Made by a program: the position numbers and the translations under genes | Notes under the pieces: generated by a model | Seen by the model: the letters and a program-made list of their open reading frames with translations, nothing else | Told to the model about the DNA's origin: nothing | Database searches by the model: none | NCBI GenBank assembly: GCA_013297585.1 | Contig: JAAFHG010000197.1 | Location: forward strand, 1-6,846 | Source: Chitinophagales bacterium | Lineage (GTDB): Bacteria > Bacteroidota > Bacteroidia > Chitinophagales > Chitinophagaceae | Length of the DNA stretch: 6,846 nucleotides | Reading direction: 5' to 3' | Part shown: positions 1-6,379 of the stretch, piece by piece | Layout: the number at the start of each line of letters is the position of its first letter | How positions within the stretch are numbered: position 1 is the stretch's first letter

Positions 1-525
1 CAATTTACCGCATCTACTAACCCAACAGGGGTTACAAGACCCGCCTATAAAAACTTTGTAAGTGACACAAGTAAAGTTGGAATAACAGCCGAAATAACGA
101 TTCCTTTTGACTTTAAATCAACCGACTTTACTGTAAAAGATACATTTGATTTTGATTTTGGTACCATTGACAATGTAAAATCTTTTGTACTTAGAGCTTA
201 CTTTAACAATGGCTTTCCTGTAACATTATCGCCAAAATTCACATTTACAGACGCATCATATAATACAATTTACACAATAGATGGTCAAACAAATGCTTTG
301 ATAAAAGCCGCAACAATAGATGCAACTGGTAAAGTAACCGCTAAAACAGGCACTACAAGTGATTTTGAATTCAGTGCATTGGTAGTTCCTAATTTAAGTA
401 AAGTAAAAAAAGTGATAATGAGTGCTGGTATGACCACCGCAAATAGTGGCAGCCAATACACAAAAATTTATTCTGATTATTTAATGGACGTAAAAATTGG
501 TGCTAAGGCAAAATTGAAACAATAA
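1..525 (+). CDS. C-terminal part of an exported beta-rich protein of unknown function (5' end outside window)
   Basis: The frame is open from the first base to a TAA at 523-525, giving at least 174 residues; the start lies upstream of the window. The sequence is rich in Thr, Val, Ile, Phe and Asp with alternating hydrophobic residues, as expected for beta-sandwich domains, and has no membrane helix or cysteine. It contains segments such as VKDTFDFDFGTIDNVKSF and FNNGFPVTLSPKF and ends in a short strand, DVKIGAKAKLKQ. From memory, this matches the C-terminus of large Bacteroidota cell-surface proteins or lipoproteins of unknown function. The ATG at 298 is internal and not a real start. The gene lies 53 bases upstream of a DUF5723-like barrel gene with no hairpin between them, so the two are probably co-transcribed. 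Export is inferred from composition and neighbour, because the signal sequence is not visible. No enzymatic motif is seen. Confidence 0.7.
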   Translation, partial: QFTASTNPTGVTRPAYKNFVSDTSKVGITAEITIPFDFKSTDFTVKDTFDFDFGTIDNVKSFVLRAYFNNGFPVTLSPKFTFTDASYNTIYTIDGQTNALIKAATIDATGKVTAKTGTTSDFEFSALVVPNLSKVKKVIMSAGMTTANSGSQYTKIYSDYLMDVKIGAKAKLKQ

Positions 526-578
526 CCAAACGGCAGCGCAATTTTTTAACAATCATTATCACTAATAATACTACAACA

Positions 579-1961
579 ATGACTACTAAATATAAATACG
601 TATTTATTTTACTTACTGCATTACTTGCGTTTACAGCAAAAGCTCAAGAGAATTTAACACTCTATCATATGAAGGGTATTCAGCAATCTATAAACCAAAA
701 TCCTGCTAAAATACCAGAGAATAAATTTAATATCAGCTTGCCCGGCTTATCCTCTACCAACCTTCATTACAATAATAATGGCTTTGCATATGCTGATTTG
801 GTAGCGAAACGTGCAGATGATAGCTTGATACTAACTATAGACAATATGCTTAGTAAATTAAAAGATAATAACACATTAAGCACCGCAATTTCTACAGAAA
901 TTATAGGTATTGGTTTTAAAGTAAAACGCAGTTATTGGTCGTTTAATGCAGCGGTAAAAACAGATGTAGGATTTAATTTTTCTAAAGATTTGCTCACATT
1001 TGCTTTAAAAGGCAACTCAGCTTTTTTAGGCAAAACCGCAGACCTTTATTTTAAACTAAACACCACTGCCTACTTAGAATATGGTTTAGGCTTTGCACAA
1101 ATATCTAAAAACCAAAAACTAAGCTACGGTGTACGATTTAAATTACTTTCTGGCATAGCAAATACACAAACTGACAGAACAAATATTACTGTATTTACAA
1201 ATGAGAATGATTACTCAATAAAAGCAAAAGGCGACATATTGTTTAATACTGCCACAGTTGATACAGGTGATATTAAGTTTAATGCCCCTGATTTTATATT
1301 TGGTAAAAATACAGGTACTGCTTTCGATTTAGGTTTTGTGTATAAAGCCACCGAAAAATTAACTGTTTCTGCAAGTGTTACAGATATTGGCGCTATTACT
1401 TGGAATGATAAAGTAAGCAATTATAAAAGTAAAAATCCAAATGCTTCTTTCGACTTTAACGGCTTTAGCTTAAAAACCTTTTTTGATGGCAAAAATGGCT
1501 TTAAAGCATCGCTTGATAGTTTAGGTGATAGCTTGAGACATACTTTTGATTTAGTAAAAAGTACCAATTCTTATAAAACAAAACTAAGCACTAAAATATA
1601 TGCAGGCGCTAGCTATAAGTTAAATAAAACCTACACAGTAAATGCATTATTTGCTGGTAGATTTGTTAATAGCCAAATGCAAAGCAATGTGTGTTTATCA
1701 GTTAATGCAGCCGCTACACGTTGGTTAAATATTACTGGTAGCTACAGCATAGCCAATGGCGTAGCCAATAATATAGGCCTAGGAGCATCAGTAAATGCAG
1801 GCCCCATACAATTGTATTTTGTTACTGATAATATTATTGGTTTGTCAAGCCCAGATAAAGCGCAAAATCTTGATGTTCAAGCAGGGCTAAATCTACGTTT
1901 TGGTAGAACCAAAGTAGCAAAAGCCGCAAAATCATTAAAAACTGACAAGCCAAAAGCATAA
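579..1961 (+). CDS. DUF5723-like outer-membrane beta-barrel protein
   Basis: This 460-residue protein starts with a signal peptide: Lys4 and Lys6, a hydrophobic run at about 8-20, and an AKA-Q cleavage site after Ala22. The mature N-terminus (LTLYHMKGIQQSINQNPAKIP, then a LPGLSS segment near 54-60) is the signature I associate with DUF5723 proteins of Bacteroidota. The rest is alternating-hydrophobic beta strands rich in Asn, Gly, Thr and Phe, with a last strand LNLRFGR followed by a Lys-rich tail. This fits an outer-membrane barrel of the general PorV/FadL-like shape. The length is normal for the family. No type IX secretion C-terminal domain is visible. The ATG at 579 gives a complete signal peptide, and the bases before it are A/T-rich, as is usual in this phylum. 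The function is unknown; a role with the exported protein encoded just upstream is inferred from gene order. Confidence 0.8.
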   Translation: MTTKYKYVFILLTALLAFTAKAQENLTLYHMKGIQQSINQNPAKIPENKFNISLPGLSSTNLHYNNNGFAYADLVAKRADDSLILTIDNMLSKLKDNNTLSTAISTEIIGIGFKVKRSYWSFNAAVKTDVGFNFSKDLLTFALKGNSAFLGKTADLYFKLNTTAYLEYGLGFAQISKNQKLSYGVRFKLLSGIANTQTDRTNITVFTNENDYSIKAKGDILFNTATVDTGDIKFNAPDFIFGKNTGTAFDLGFVYKATEKLTVSASVTDIGAITWNDKVSNYKSKNPNASFDFNGFSLKTFFDGKNGFKASLDSLGDSLRHTFDLVKSTNSYKTKLSTKIYAGASYKLNKTYTVNALFAGRFVNSQMQSNVCLSVNAAATRWLNITGSYSIANGVANNIGLGASVNAGPIQLYFVTDNIIGLSSPDKAQNLDVQAGLNLRFGRTKVAKAAKSLKTDKPKA

Positions 1962-1980
1962 TACTAGCTGGTTAATCACT

Positions 1981-2022
1981 AAAAGCAGATTGTGCATTTT
2001 AAAATGCCAATCTGCTTTTTTT
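1981..2022 (+). terminator. Intrinsic terminator after the barrel gene
   Basis: The perfect 12-bp stem AAAAGCAGATTG (1981-1992) pairs with CAATCTGCTTTT (2008-2019), and the T run continues to 2022. The loop is itself a perfect 14-base palindrome, GCATTTTAAAATGC (1994-2007), offset by one unpaired T at 1993, so the whole arm is nearly continuous. The hairpin begins 19 bases after the stop codon of the barrel gene and ends the transcript from 1-1961. The left arm starts with A residues, so it may also stop transcription from the opposite strand. Confidence 0.88.
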
Positions 2023-2207
2023 ATGCTTAAAATATTTTGGCAACAACTAAACAAACATCTCAATTACCCACTATTTTCTTTCACCTTTCACAAGTATTAG
2101 TTACCACAAAACAAGTTCGTTTGTCAGTGTTTTTTAAATGTATCATATTTACAAACTTAATGGCGGTTTTTAGCGTTATTATACTTTCATTTTCCAATTT
2201 ATAGTTC

Positions 2208-3404
2208 ATGCTAGCAATAAGTAACAGAGGTAAAGAAATGCCGGCTTCGCCGATAAGAAAGTTAGTGCCATTTGCAGAAGCTGCTAAACAACGTGGTACT
2301 AAAGTGTATCATCTAAATATTGGTCAGCCCGATATTGAAACCCCCAAAATGGTGCTTGATGCTGTACGCAATAGCGACTTAAAAGTGCTAGAATACAGCC
2401 ACAGCGCAGGTAACGAAAGCTATCGTAAAAAACTCGTTAGCTATTACGAAAGCGTAGGCATTCATGTCAATCACCAACAAATTATCATTACCACAGGTGG
2501 TAGTGAAGCCATTTTGTTTGGTTTTATGGCTTGCTTAGATGCAGGTGACGAAGTCATTATTCCTGAACCATTTTATGCCAATTATAATGGCTTTGCGGTG
2601 GCAGCAGGCGTTAAAGTAGTGCCTATTACTTCACAAATTGAGAATGGTTTTGCGTTGCCGCCTATCGAAGCTTTCGAGGCTAAAATAACACCGAAAACTA
2701 AGGCTATCGTTATTTGTAATCCTAACAATCCAACGGGCTATTTATACAGTACTCATGAGATGGAGCAATTAAAAGCAATTATCTTGAAGTACAACTTGTA
2801 TCTGTTTAGTGACGAGGCTTACAGAGAATTTTGCTATGATGGCGTTAATACCTCAGCTATGCATTTGCAAGGTGTAGATGAGAACGTCATTATCATGGAT
2901 ACAATCAGCAAACGTTATAGTGCTTGTGGTGGTCGCATTGGTGCTTTGGTTACTAAAAATCAAGCTGTACTAGATGCGGTGATGAAGTTTGCACAAGCAC
3001 GTTTAAGCCCGCCAAGTTTTGCCCAAATTGCTGGCGAAGCAGCTATCGATTTACCAGCCAATTATTTTGATACTACCAAGGCCGAATACAAAAGTCGCCG
3101 TGACTTAATTGTGCAACGTCTTAATGCCATGGATGGTGTTTTTTGCCCCAATCCTGGTGGTGCTTTTTATGCCATGGCCAAGTTACCAATAGATGATGCC
3201 GATGTATTTTGCCAGTGGTTGCTAGAAGATTTTAGCCACAACAAAGCTACCGTAATGCTTGCGCCGGCTACTGGTTTTTACAGCACATCAGGCTTAGGCA
3301 AGCAAGAAGTACGTTTAGCCTATGTACTTAACCAAACAGATATTGCAGCTGCTATGGATTGCCTAGAAGCTGCCCTAAAAGCCTACCCTCGCAAGGCGCA
3401 TTAA
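2208..3404 (+). CDS. PLP-dependent class I/II aminotransferase (aspartate aminotransferase-like)
   Basis: This complete 398-residue fold-type I transaminase would move an amino group between an amino acid and a 2-oxo acid in the cytosol. The expected residues are present: the HLNIGQPDIETP entry segment (35-46), the TGGSEA phosphate-binding loop (96-101), NPNNPTG (171-177) with Asn174 near the cofactor, SDEAY (201-205) with Asp202 pairing the pyridine nitrogen, the Schiff-base Lys235 in SKRYSACGGRIG, phosphate-binding Arg243, and Arg369 in QEVRLAY as the substrate carboxylate anchor. The ATG at 2208 is preferred to Met11 because the start LAISNRGKEMPASPIRKL fits relatives I know. Such enzymes are usually labelled aspartate or aromatic aminotransferases, but substrate cannot be assigned from sequence alone, so I give no symbol. 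The gene stands alone: a terminator lies upstream and a long non-coding stretch follows. It has more G/C (28 of 60 at 3121-3180) than the membrane-protein genes downstream. Confidence 0.93.
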   Translation: MLAISNRGKEMPASPIRKLVPFAEAAKQRGTKVYHLNIGQPDIETPKMVLDAVRNSDLKVLEYSHSAGNESYRKKLVSYYESVGIHVNHQQIIITTGGSEAILFGFMACLDAGDEVIIPEPFYANYNGFAVAAGVKVVPITSQIENGFALPPIEAFEAKITPKTKAIVICNPNNPTGYLYSTHEMEQLKAIILKYNLYLFSDEAYREFCYDGVNTSAMHLQGVDENVIIMDTISKRYSACGGRIGALVTKNQAVLDAVMKFAQARLSPPSFAQIAGEAAIDLPANYFDTTKAEYKSRRDLIVQRLNAMDGVFCPNPGGAFYAMAKLPIDDADVFCQWLLEDFSHNKATVMLAPATGFYSTSGLGKQEVRLAYVLNQTDIAAAMDCLEAALKAYPRKAH

Positions 3405-3570
3405 GTGTTTTTTTACGCAGTAAAACAAAGAAAATTGTACTTGCTTACAGTGGCAGAAAAAATCCAATGTTAACACTGATGAATAGCATGCGCCGTTTTA
3501 GAGGAAGCAACTAACCGATTGAGCCTAAACTAAGCCATATATCTCAATATATTATATATTTAATATATAT

Positions 3571-3598
3571 TTTGATGTCTTGTTTTTTAATATTTTAG
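3571..3598 (+). promoter_or_regulatory. Possible Bacteroidota-type promoter for the gene at 3737
   Basis: TTTG at 3571-3574 resembles the -33 element. TATTTTAG at 3591-3598 matches five of the six fixed bases of the -7 consensus TAnnTTTG. The 16-base spacer is shorter than the usual 19 or so, and the surrounding DNA is so A/T-rich that chance matches are likely. If real, the leader would be about 130 nt long and would carry the hairpin at 3652-3694. Confidence 0.2.
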
Positions 3599-3651
3599 AA
3601 AAGTACATTGTGAAAAAAAGTTGGTTTTTAGGTTTAAATAATATTGATCCA

Positions 3652-3694
3652 GTTCTGCGAAACTTGCAATTATGAAACTGAAATTTCGTAGAGC
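3652..3694 (+). other. Long-stem hairpin upstream of the gene at 3737
   Basis: GTTCTGCGAAA (3652-3662) pairs with TTTCGTAGAGC (3684-3694) over 11 bp, including two G-T/U wobbles, around a 21-base loop. It ends 42 bases before the ATG and has no T run, so it is not a standard terminator. It may be a leader structure or a dispersed palindromic repeat; the sequence does not decide between them. Confidence 0.45.
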
Positions 3695-3736
3695 GAGCTT
3701 AGGAATTTTACAAAATACAACTAAAGTAATATTTAA

Positions 3737-4279
3737 ATGACTGAGCAACAAATAAACCAGTCGATTGACAAAAATGAACTGATACTTACTTCTTCTGAAA
3801 AGTATATACACTATGGTCTAGTAGTAAACATTTTTATCATGCCGGTAGTAATTCTATTTTTATTTCTTTTAGACTTAGTAAATGGAACATCTAAGAGATT
3901 AAATGGCGAGATGTTTTCATTAATAATTATATCTTCTGTTTTAGGTTTATTTTTTTACAGACTACAAAAAAGTAAATTGAAATTCAAAATTGTTGAAACA
4001 AGTTTGTCAAGAGAGGAACTCAACAAAATAATTCAACAAGTATCTACAGAACTTAAATGGATAATTTTTACTTCTGACAAAAGAATTGTTGAAGCAAAAA
4101 CTTTTCCGAGTTTCTTTTCAGGTAGTTGGGGTGAACAAATAACAATATTTTTTGACAATAAAAGAGTGTTAGTGAACAGTATTTGTGACTTAGAAAAACC
4201 AACTTCGATTGTTTCAATGGGTCGTAATAAAAGAAATTCAAATAGACTGATTAACGAAATAGAAAAAGCCAGCCGCTAA
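3737..4279 (+). CDS. Hypothetical two-helix membrane protein
   Basis: This 180-residue protein has no family I can name. A hydrophilic N-terminus (1-24) precedes two probable transmembrane helices, about 26-48 (VVNIFIMPVVILFLFLLDLV) and 59-75 (FSLIIISSVLGLFFYRL), separated by a short charged loop containing NGTSKR. A basic stretch (KSKLKFK) follows, then a soluble domain of about 100 residues with a helix near 91-105 and a strand-rich C-terminal part (EQITIFFDNKRVLVNSICD, 133-151). The hairpin of helices puts both ends on the same side, probably the cytoplasm given the basic residues. The start is the ATG at 3737; the bases before it are A/T-rich. The gene stands alone between hairpin-rich non-coding stretches and has low G/C (17 of 60 at 3841-3900), which fits an accessory or acquired gene. 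Proteins with this C-terminal pattern occur in Bacteroidota as unnamed orphans, to my recollection. Function unknown. Confidence 0.75.
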   Translation: MTEQQINQSIDKNELILTSSEKYIHYGLVVNIFIMPVVILFLFLLDLVNGTSKRLNGEMFSLIIISSVLGLFFYRLQKSKLKFKIVETSLSREELNKIIQQVSTELKWIIFTSDKRIVEAKTFPSFFSGSWGEQITIFFDNKRVLVNSICDLEKPTSIVSMGRNKRNSNRLINEIEKASR

Positions 4280-4292
4280 TACGAACTGTCTA

Positions 4293-4331
4293 CCAACGCT
4301 GGTCTCTGACCAGTGACTAAGCGTTATTTGG
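4293..4331. repeat. Nested inverted repeat just after the orphan gene
   Basis: The core hairpin is CTGGTC (4299-4304), loop TCT, GACCAG (4308-4313); it extends outward by a G-T wobble and a C-G pair. A second, alternative pairing joins AACGCT (4295-4300) to AGCGTT (4320-4325), with CCAA and TTGG outside it (4293-4296 and 4328-4331). It starts 14 bases after the stop codon. There is no T run, so it is more likely a dispersed palindromic element than an intrinsic terminator, although it could still protect or end the transcript. Confidence 0.55.
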
Positions 4332-4421
4332 AACATTACATTAAATTATTTAATAATCAAATGACGGTATCGAAAAGGCCAACAGGCCTGCTTGAGAATG
4401 GCAAATGTTCTTTATTCGGTT

Positions 4422-4447
4422 CGTCATTGCGACGAAGGAAGCAATCC
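4422..4447 (+). repeat. REP-like dispersed element
   Basis: The element opens with CGTCATTGCGACGAAGG and continues to GCAATCC at 4441. It matches a dispersed non-coding element (CGTCATTGCGA, then GAAGCAATC) that I recognise from many bacterial genomes. The ends ATTGC (4426-4430) and GCAAT (4441-4445) pair as a short hairpin. It carries no gene. A genome-wide copy count would confirm the repeat status. Confidence 0.6.
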
Positions 4448-4629
4448 AAGCGAATGATGCGCTAAGAAAGTTATTGGTGAAAGCTATACATCGCTGAAAT
4501 TTGATGCAACTAAAAAATATTTGAATCTATCTGCACATACGTATTTATAATAAAACTTTTGTTTTAATATTGTAGAAAGGAAGATTATTTAATCGAAATC
4601 ATTAAAATACACTTTAAAACAAAAAAGTT

Positions 4630-4955
4630 ATGGCAGTAAAGTACAAAATAGTAAAAAAGGCGAACGCAACCTAGAACAGATAACCAAAAGTGTAGAATAG
4701 ATAAGTACCGTAAGCGGTGCAGATATACGTGCCGTATTGTATGCCATGGTAGATGTAATAACAGACGACCTAGCCAATGGGCTAATAGTACGCATTGGCG
4801 ATTTGGGCAGCCTGCGCCTAAGCCTAAGTAGCGAGGGCTTTGCCAATGAAGTTGATGTAACAGCTAAGGCTATTAAAAACAGTAAAATATTGTTTACACC
4901 GGGTACAAAACTGAAAGACATGCAGAAGACTTTGAAATTTGAAAAAGAGCAATAA
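4630..4955 (+). pseudogene. Decayed HU-like (HU-HIG type) DNA-binding protein gene
   Basis: This is the remnant of a small nucleoid-type DNA-binding protein of the Bacteroidota HU-like group. The ATG at 4630 opens MAVKYKIVKK, the usual N-terminus. The rest reads in another frame: ERNLEQITKSVE, a TAG at 4698-4700, then ISTVSGADIRAVLYAMVDV, a GDLGSLRLSLSSEG core, and a FTPGTKLKDM...LKFEK end, stopping at 4953-4955. Three lesions are therefore visible: a frame change in or after the A run near 4654-4659, a TAG in the rejoined frame, and roughly 15-20 codons missing compared with the family, judged from memory. Staying in the first frame would hit TAG at 4672. The intact part could start only at TTG 4737 or ATG 4746, which would lack the N-terminal dimerisation half. 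G/C is like the aminotransferase gene (28 of 60 at 4741-4800), so it is probably a native gene that died, or a spare copy of one. Confidence 0.85.
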
Positions 4956-4980
4956 TGAATTACCAAGCTAGCGGCCAATA

Positions 4981-5062
4981 ATTTGCTGCGCAGGAAAAAA
5001 AATTAGCACCGCAGGAAAATAGTATTTGCTGCCATGGAAAATAAATTCCCTAGGCAGGAAAT
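4981..5062. repeat. Tandem repeat with 21-22 bp period, four units
   Basis: GGAAA occurs at 4993, 5014, 5036 and 5057, spaced 21, 22 and 21 bases. The preceding bases are GCA in three units (4990, 5011, 5054) and CAT in the third (5033). A higher-order 43-base period is also visible: ATTTGCTG occurs at 4981 and 5024, before units 1 and 3. Unit junctions are partly palindromic: TGCGCA at 4987, CCATGG at 5032, CCTAGG at 5049. The array lies between the HU-like pseudogene and the next gene. The period is close to two turns of B-DNA, which would put every unit on the same face. Confidence 0.65.
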
Positions 5063-5141
5063 TTTTAGGGTGTAATTTGGTGTTTGTTTTTAGTTGGTGA
5101 AATCAACACCGACAAAGCGAATACTAAAAAAAAGATTAATT

Positions 5142-5687
5142 ATGGGACTATTAAATCAATTCATCTCTGCTGCTGTTAGACAAGTTGGACGAGATGGGGG
5201 CAAAGTTATTAGCAATAAAGTTTACGGTAATTCTCATACTTCAAAAGTTAGTATTGTTGATGAAAATAGACAATACGGTTCTTCTAAAGATGTTTATTCT
5301 TATGCCGAACAAGGTTTAGAAGAAGGGAATTTTGTCTATAATGGGACACAATATTTCAAGTTATTATTTGGTCATTGGCTTTGGTTAATTTTCTTTGTTC
5401 CAATTCCATTTTTAGGACTTATTGGTTCATTAATTTTTACATATAAGACCTTTATAGTAAAACATTTTCAAAGTGCAACACCTTTAATTTGGAAAACAAT
5501 ACAAATTAAAGATGGCAGGAAGAAAGAAGGCTTTCGAGAAATGTCAATTCTTACGCCAGACAATTCAAAACAAGAAGTTTATAAACTTGAAATTCCAAAT
5601 GCAAATAAAATATACTCAATATTGGCAGTAATAATAAGTGGAACGACGACAGGAATAATTTTATGGATAATAAACACTGCTGAATGA
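5142..5687 (+). CDS. Hypothetical two-helix membrane protein coupled to the K+ channel gene
   Basis: I choose the ATG at 5142 (181 residues) over the TTG or GTG near 5094, because MGLLNQFISAAVRQVGRDGG is a plausible, family-like N-terminus preceded by an A/T-rich initiation region. The upstream extension is a Lys-rich stretch with no matching features. Residues 1-25 form an amphipathic helix with conserved-looking RDGGKVISNKVYG, and residues 30-70 are polar. A hydrophobic segment lies at about 75-103 (HWLWLIFFVPIPFLGLIGSL, kinked by two prolines). A basic, strand-rich soluble region spans 104-155, and a last membrane helix lies at about 157-178. The stop overlaps the next start as ATGA (5684-5687), so translation of the channel is probably coupled to this gene. 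I recognise no named domain. A partner or modulator role for the channel is inferred from the overlap only. The N-terminal type occurs in other Bacteroidota hypothetical proteins, to my recollection. Confidence 0.8.
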   Translation: MGLLNQFISAAVRQVGRDGGKVISNKVYGNSHTSKVSIVDENRQYGSSKDVYSYAEQGLEEGNFVYNGTQYFKLLFGHWLWLIFFVPIPFLGLIGSLIFTYKTFIVKHFQSATPLIWKTIQIKDGRKKEGFREMSILTPDNSKQEVYKLEIPNANKIYSILAVIISGTTTGIILWIINTAE

Positions 5688-6370
5688 AAAAAAAAATTGA
5701 CGAGAAGTTTACTTTATTTCAAGTTGTCATAGTAATACTCTCAATGTATGTTCTTGTTTCTCTAATTATCTCTACGTTTTTAAATTTATCAACAGAAATA
5801 AAACAACTTCTTGATTACATTGACAATTTAATTTGTGTTATTTTTCTTGTTGATTTTTGCATACGTTTCTTCAAGTCAGACAACAAACTGAAATTTATGA
5901 AATGGGGTTGGATAGATTTAGTTTCCAGTATTCCAACCTTAGATATGTTTAGAGCAGGCAGACTACTTAGGCTAGTTAGGATTTTAAGAATTTTACGAGC
6001 TTTTCGTTCGACAAAAGTTTTGCTGAAATTTGTATTTAAGAAAAAAGCACACGGTGCTTTTACAACTGCAAGCATTTTTGCAGTCCTTATCCTAATATTT
6101 TCGTCCATTGCAATTCTTCAAGTTGAAACGACAGAAAATGGGAATATTAAATCTGCAGAAGATGCTTTATGGTGGGCATTTACAACAATTACGACAGTTG
6201 GTTACGGTGACAAATTCCCTGTAACGACAGAAGGTAGAATAATTGGTGTTATTTTAATGACAGCAGGTGTTGGACTTTTTGGAGTTTTTACAGGATTTAT
6301 AGCTTCGTGGTTTGTTGAAGAACATAAAAGAGAAGATGAAGATGTTGTAGAAGTGAAAGAACAAAATTAA
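5684..6370 (+). CDS. Six-helix voltage-gated potassium channel
   Basis: This 228-residue cytoplasmic-membrane protein has the full Kv layout: S1 about 11-33, S2 41-63 with acidic Asp57 and Arg61, S3 72-86 with Asp78 (WIDLVSSIP), and S4 at 90-108 with Arg at every third position (90, 93, 96, 99, 102, 105, 108). S5 spans about 125-147, the pore helix ALWWAFTTIT (161-170), the filter TVGYGD (171-176), and S6 about 186-210. TVGYGD is the K+ selectivity signature, and the regular Arg ladder marks a voltage sensor. Four subunits would assemble to pass K+ down its gradient. The protein has no N-terminal T1, RCK or cyclic-nucleotide domain; the C-terminus is only about 18 charged residues (EEHKREDEDVVEV), so any ligand control would need another protein. 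The start overlaps the upstream stop by four bases. Low G/C (18 of 60 at 5701-5760), like its partner. Sodium channels are excluded by the filter. Confidence 0.93.
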   Translation: MKKKIDEKFTLFQVVIVILSMYVLVSLIISTFLNLSTEIKQLLDYIDNLICVIFLVDFCIRFFKSDNKLKFMKWGWIDLVSSIPTLDMFRAGRLLRLVRILRILRAFRSTKVLLKFVFKKKAHGAFTTASIFAVLILIFSSIAILQVETTENGNIKSAEDALWWAFTTITTVGYGDKFPVTTEGRIIGVILMTAGVGLFGVFTGFIASWFVEEHKREDEDVVEVKEQN

Positions 6371-6379
6371 GACAGCAGT

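Larger units (their letters stand above)
3405..3736. other. Gene-free interval between aminotransferase and orphan membrane-protein gene
   Basis: This 332-base stretch has no ORF that I would call a gene. It contains a weak TTTTAC-GCA-GTAAAA hairpin just after the aminotransferase stop (3411-3425) that lacks a following T run. There is also a very A/T-rich near-palindrome around 3544-3575, a possible promoter (3571-3598), and a long-stem hairpin (3652-3694). The last two are listed separately. Confidence 0.6.
4280..4629. other. Gene-free interval with repeat-type hairpins
   Basis: This 350-base stretch has no convincing gene. It holds a nested hairpin directly after the upstream stop (4293-4331), a small AGGCC-AACA-GGCCT hairpin (4376-4389), and a REP-like element (4422-4447). 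The A/T-rich leader of the HU-like pseudogene follows. A 30-codon open stretch at 4458-4550 is too short to support. Confidence 0.6.

Noticed and set aside
1211..1420. Open minus-strand frame of 69 codons
   Set aside because: It lies wholly inside the well-supported barrel gene on the other strand and has no start context or domain.
2100..2207. Promoter of the aminotransferase gene
   Set aside because: A TTTG occurs at 2120, but no acceptable TAnnTTTG follows at a normal distance, so no site can be placed.
3407..3514. Open stretch after the aminotransferase ending in MRRFRGSN
   Set aside because: It has about 35 codons, no proper start and no family resemblance; it is probably chance.
3587..3811. 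Open minus-strand frame of 74 codons
   Set aside because: It overlaps the leader hairpin and the start of the plus-strand membrane-protein gene, with no recognisable features.
4293..4331. Integron attC site
   Set aside because: The RYYYAAC and GTTRRRY core sequences are not satisfied, and no integrase or second cassette is visible.
4458..4550. 30-codon open stretch reading KKVIGESYTSLKFDATKKYL before the pseudogene
   Set aside because: It is short, has no start codon, begins right after a stop and a REP-like element, and matches no family I recognise. It could be a gene tail relic but is not supportable.
4737..4955. Reading the 3' part of the HU-like remnant as a functional 72-residue gene from TTG 4737
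   Set aside because: It would lack the N-terminal half of the HU fold, and the upstream sequence still encodes recognisable family residues interrupted by a stop and a frame change.
4628..4978. Open minus-strand frame of 116 codons
   Set aside because: It is the antisense of the HU-like pseudogene, whose family residues are clearly read on the plus strand.
4981..5062. CRISPR array
   Set aside because: The 21-22 base period leaves no room for spacers between conserved repeats, and no cas gene is present.
5815..6108. Open minus-strand frame of 97 codons
   Set aside because: It is the antisense of the K+ channel S2-S5 region.
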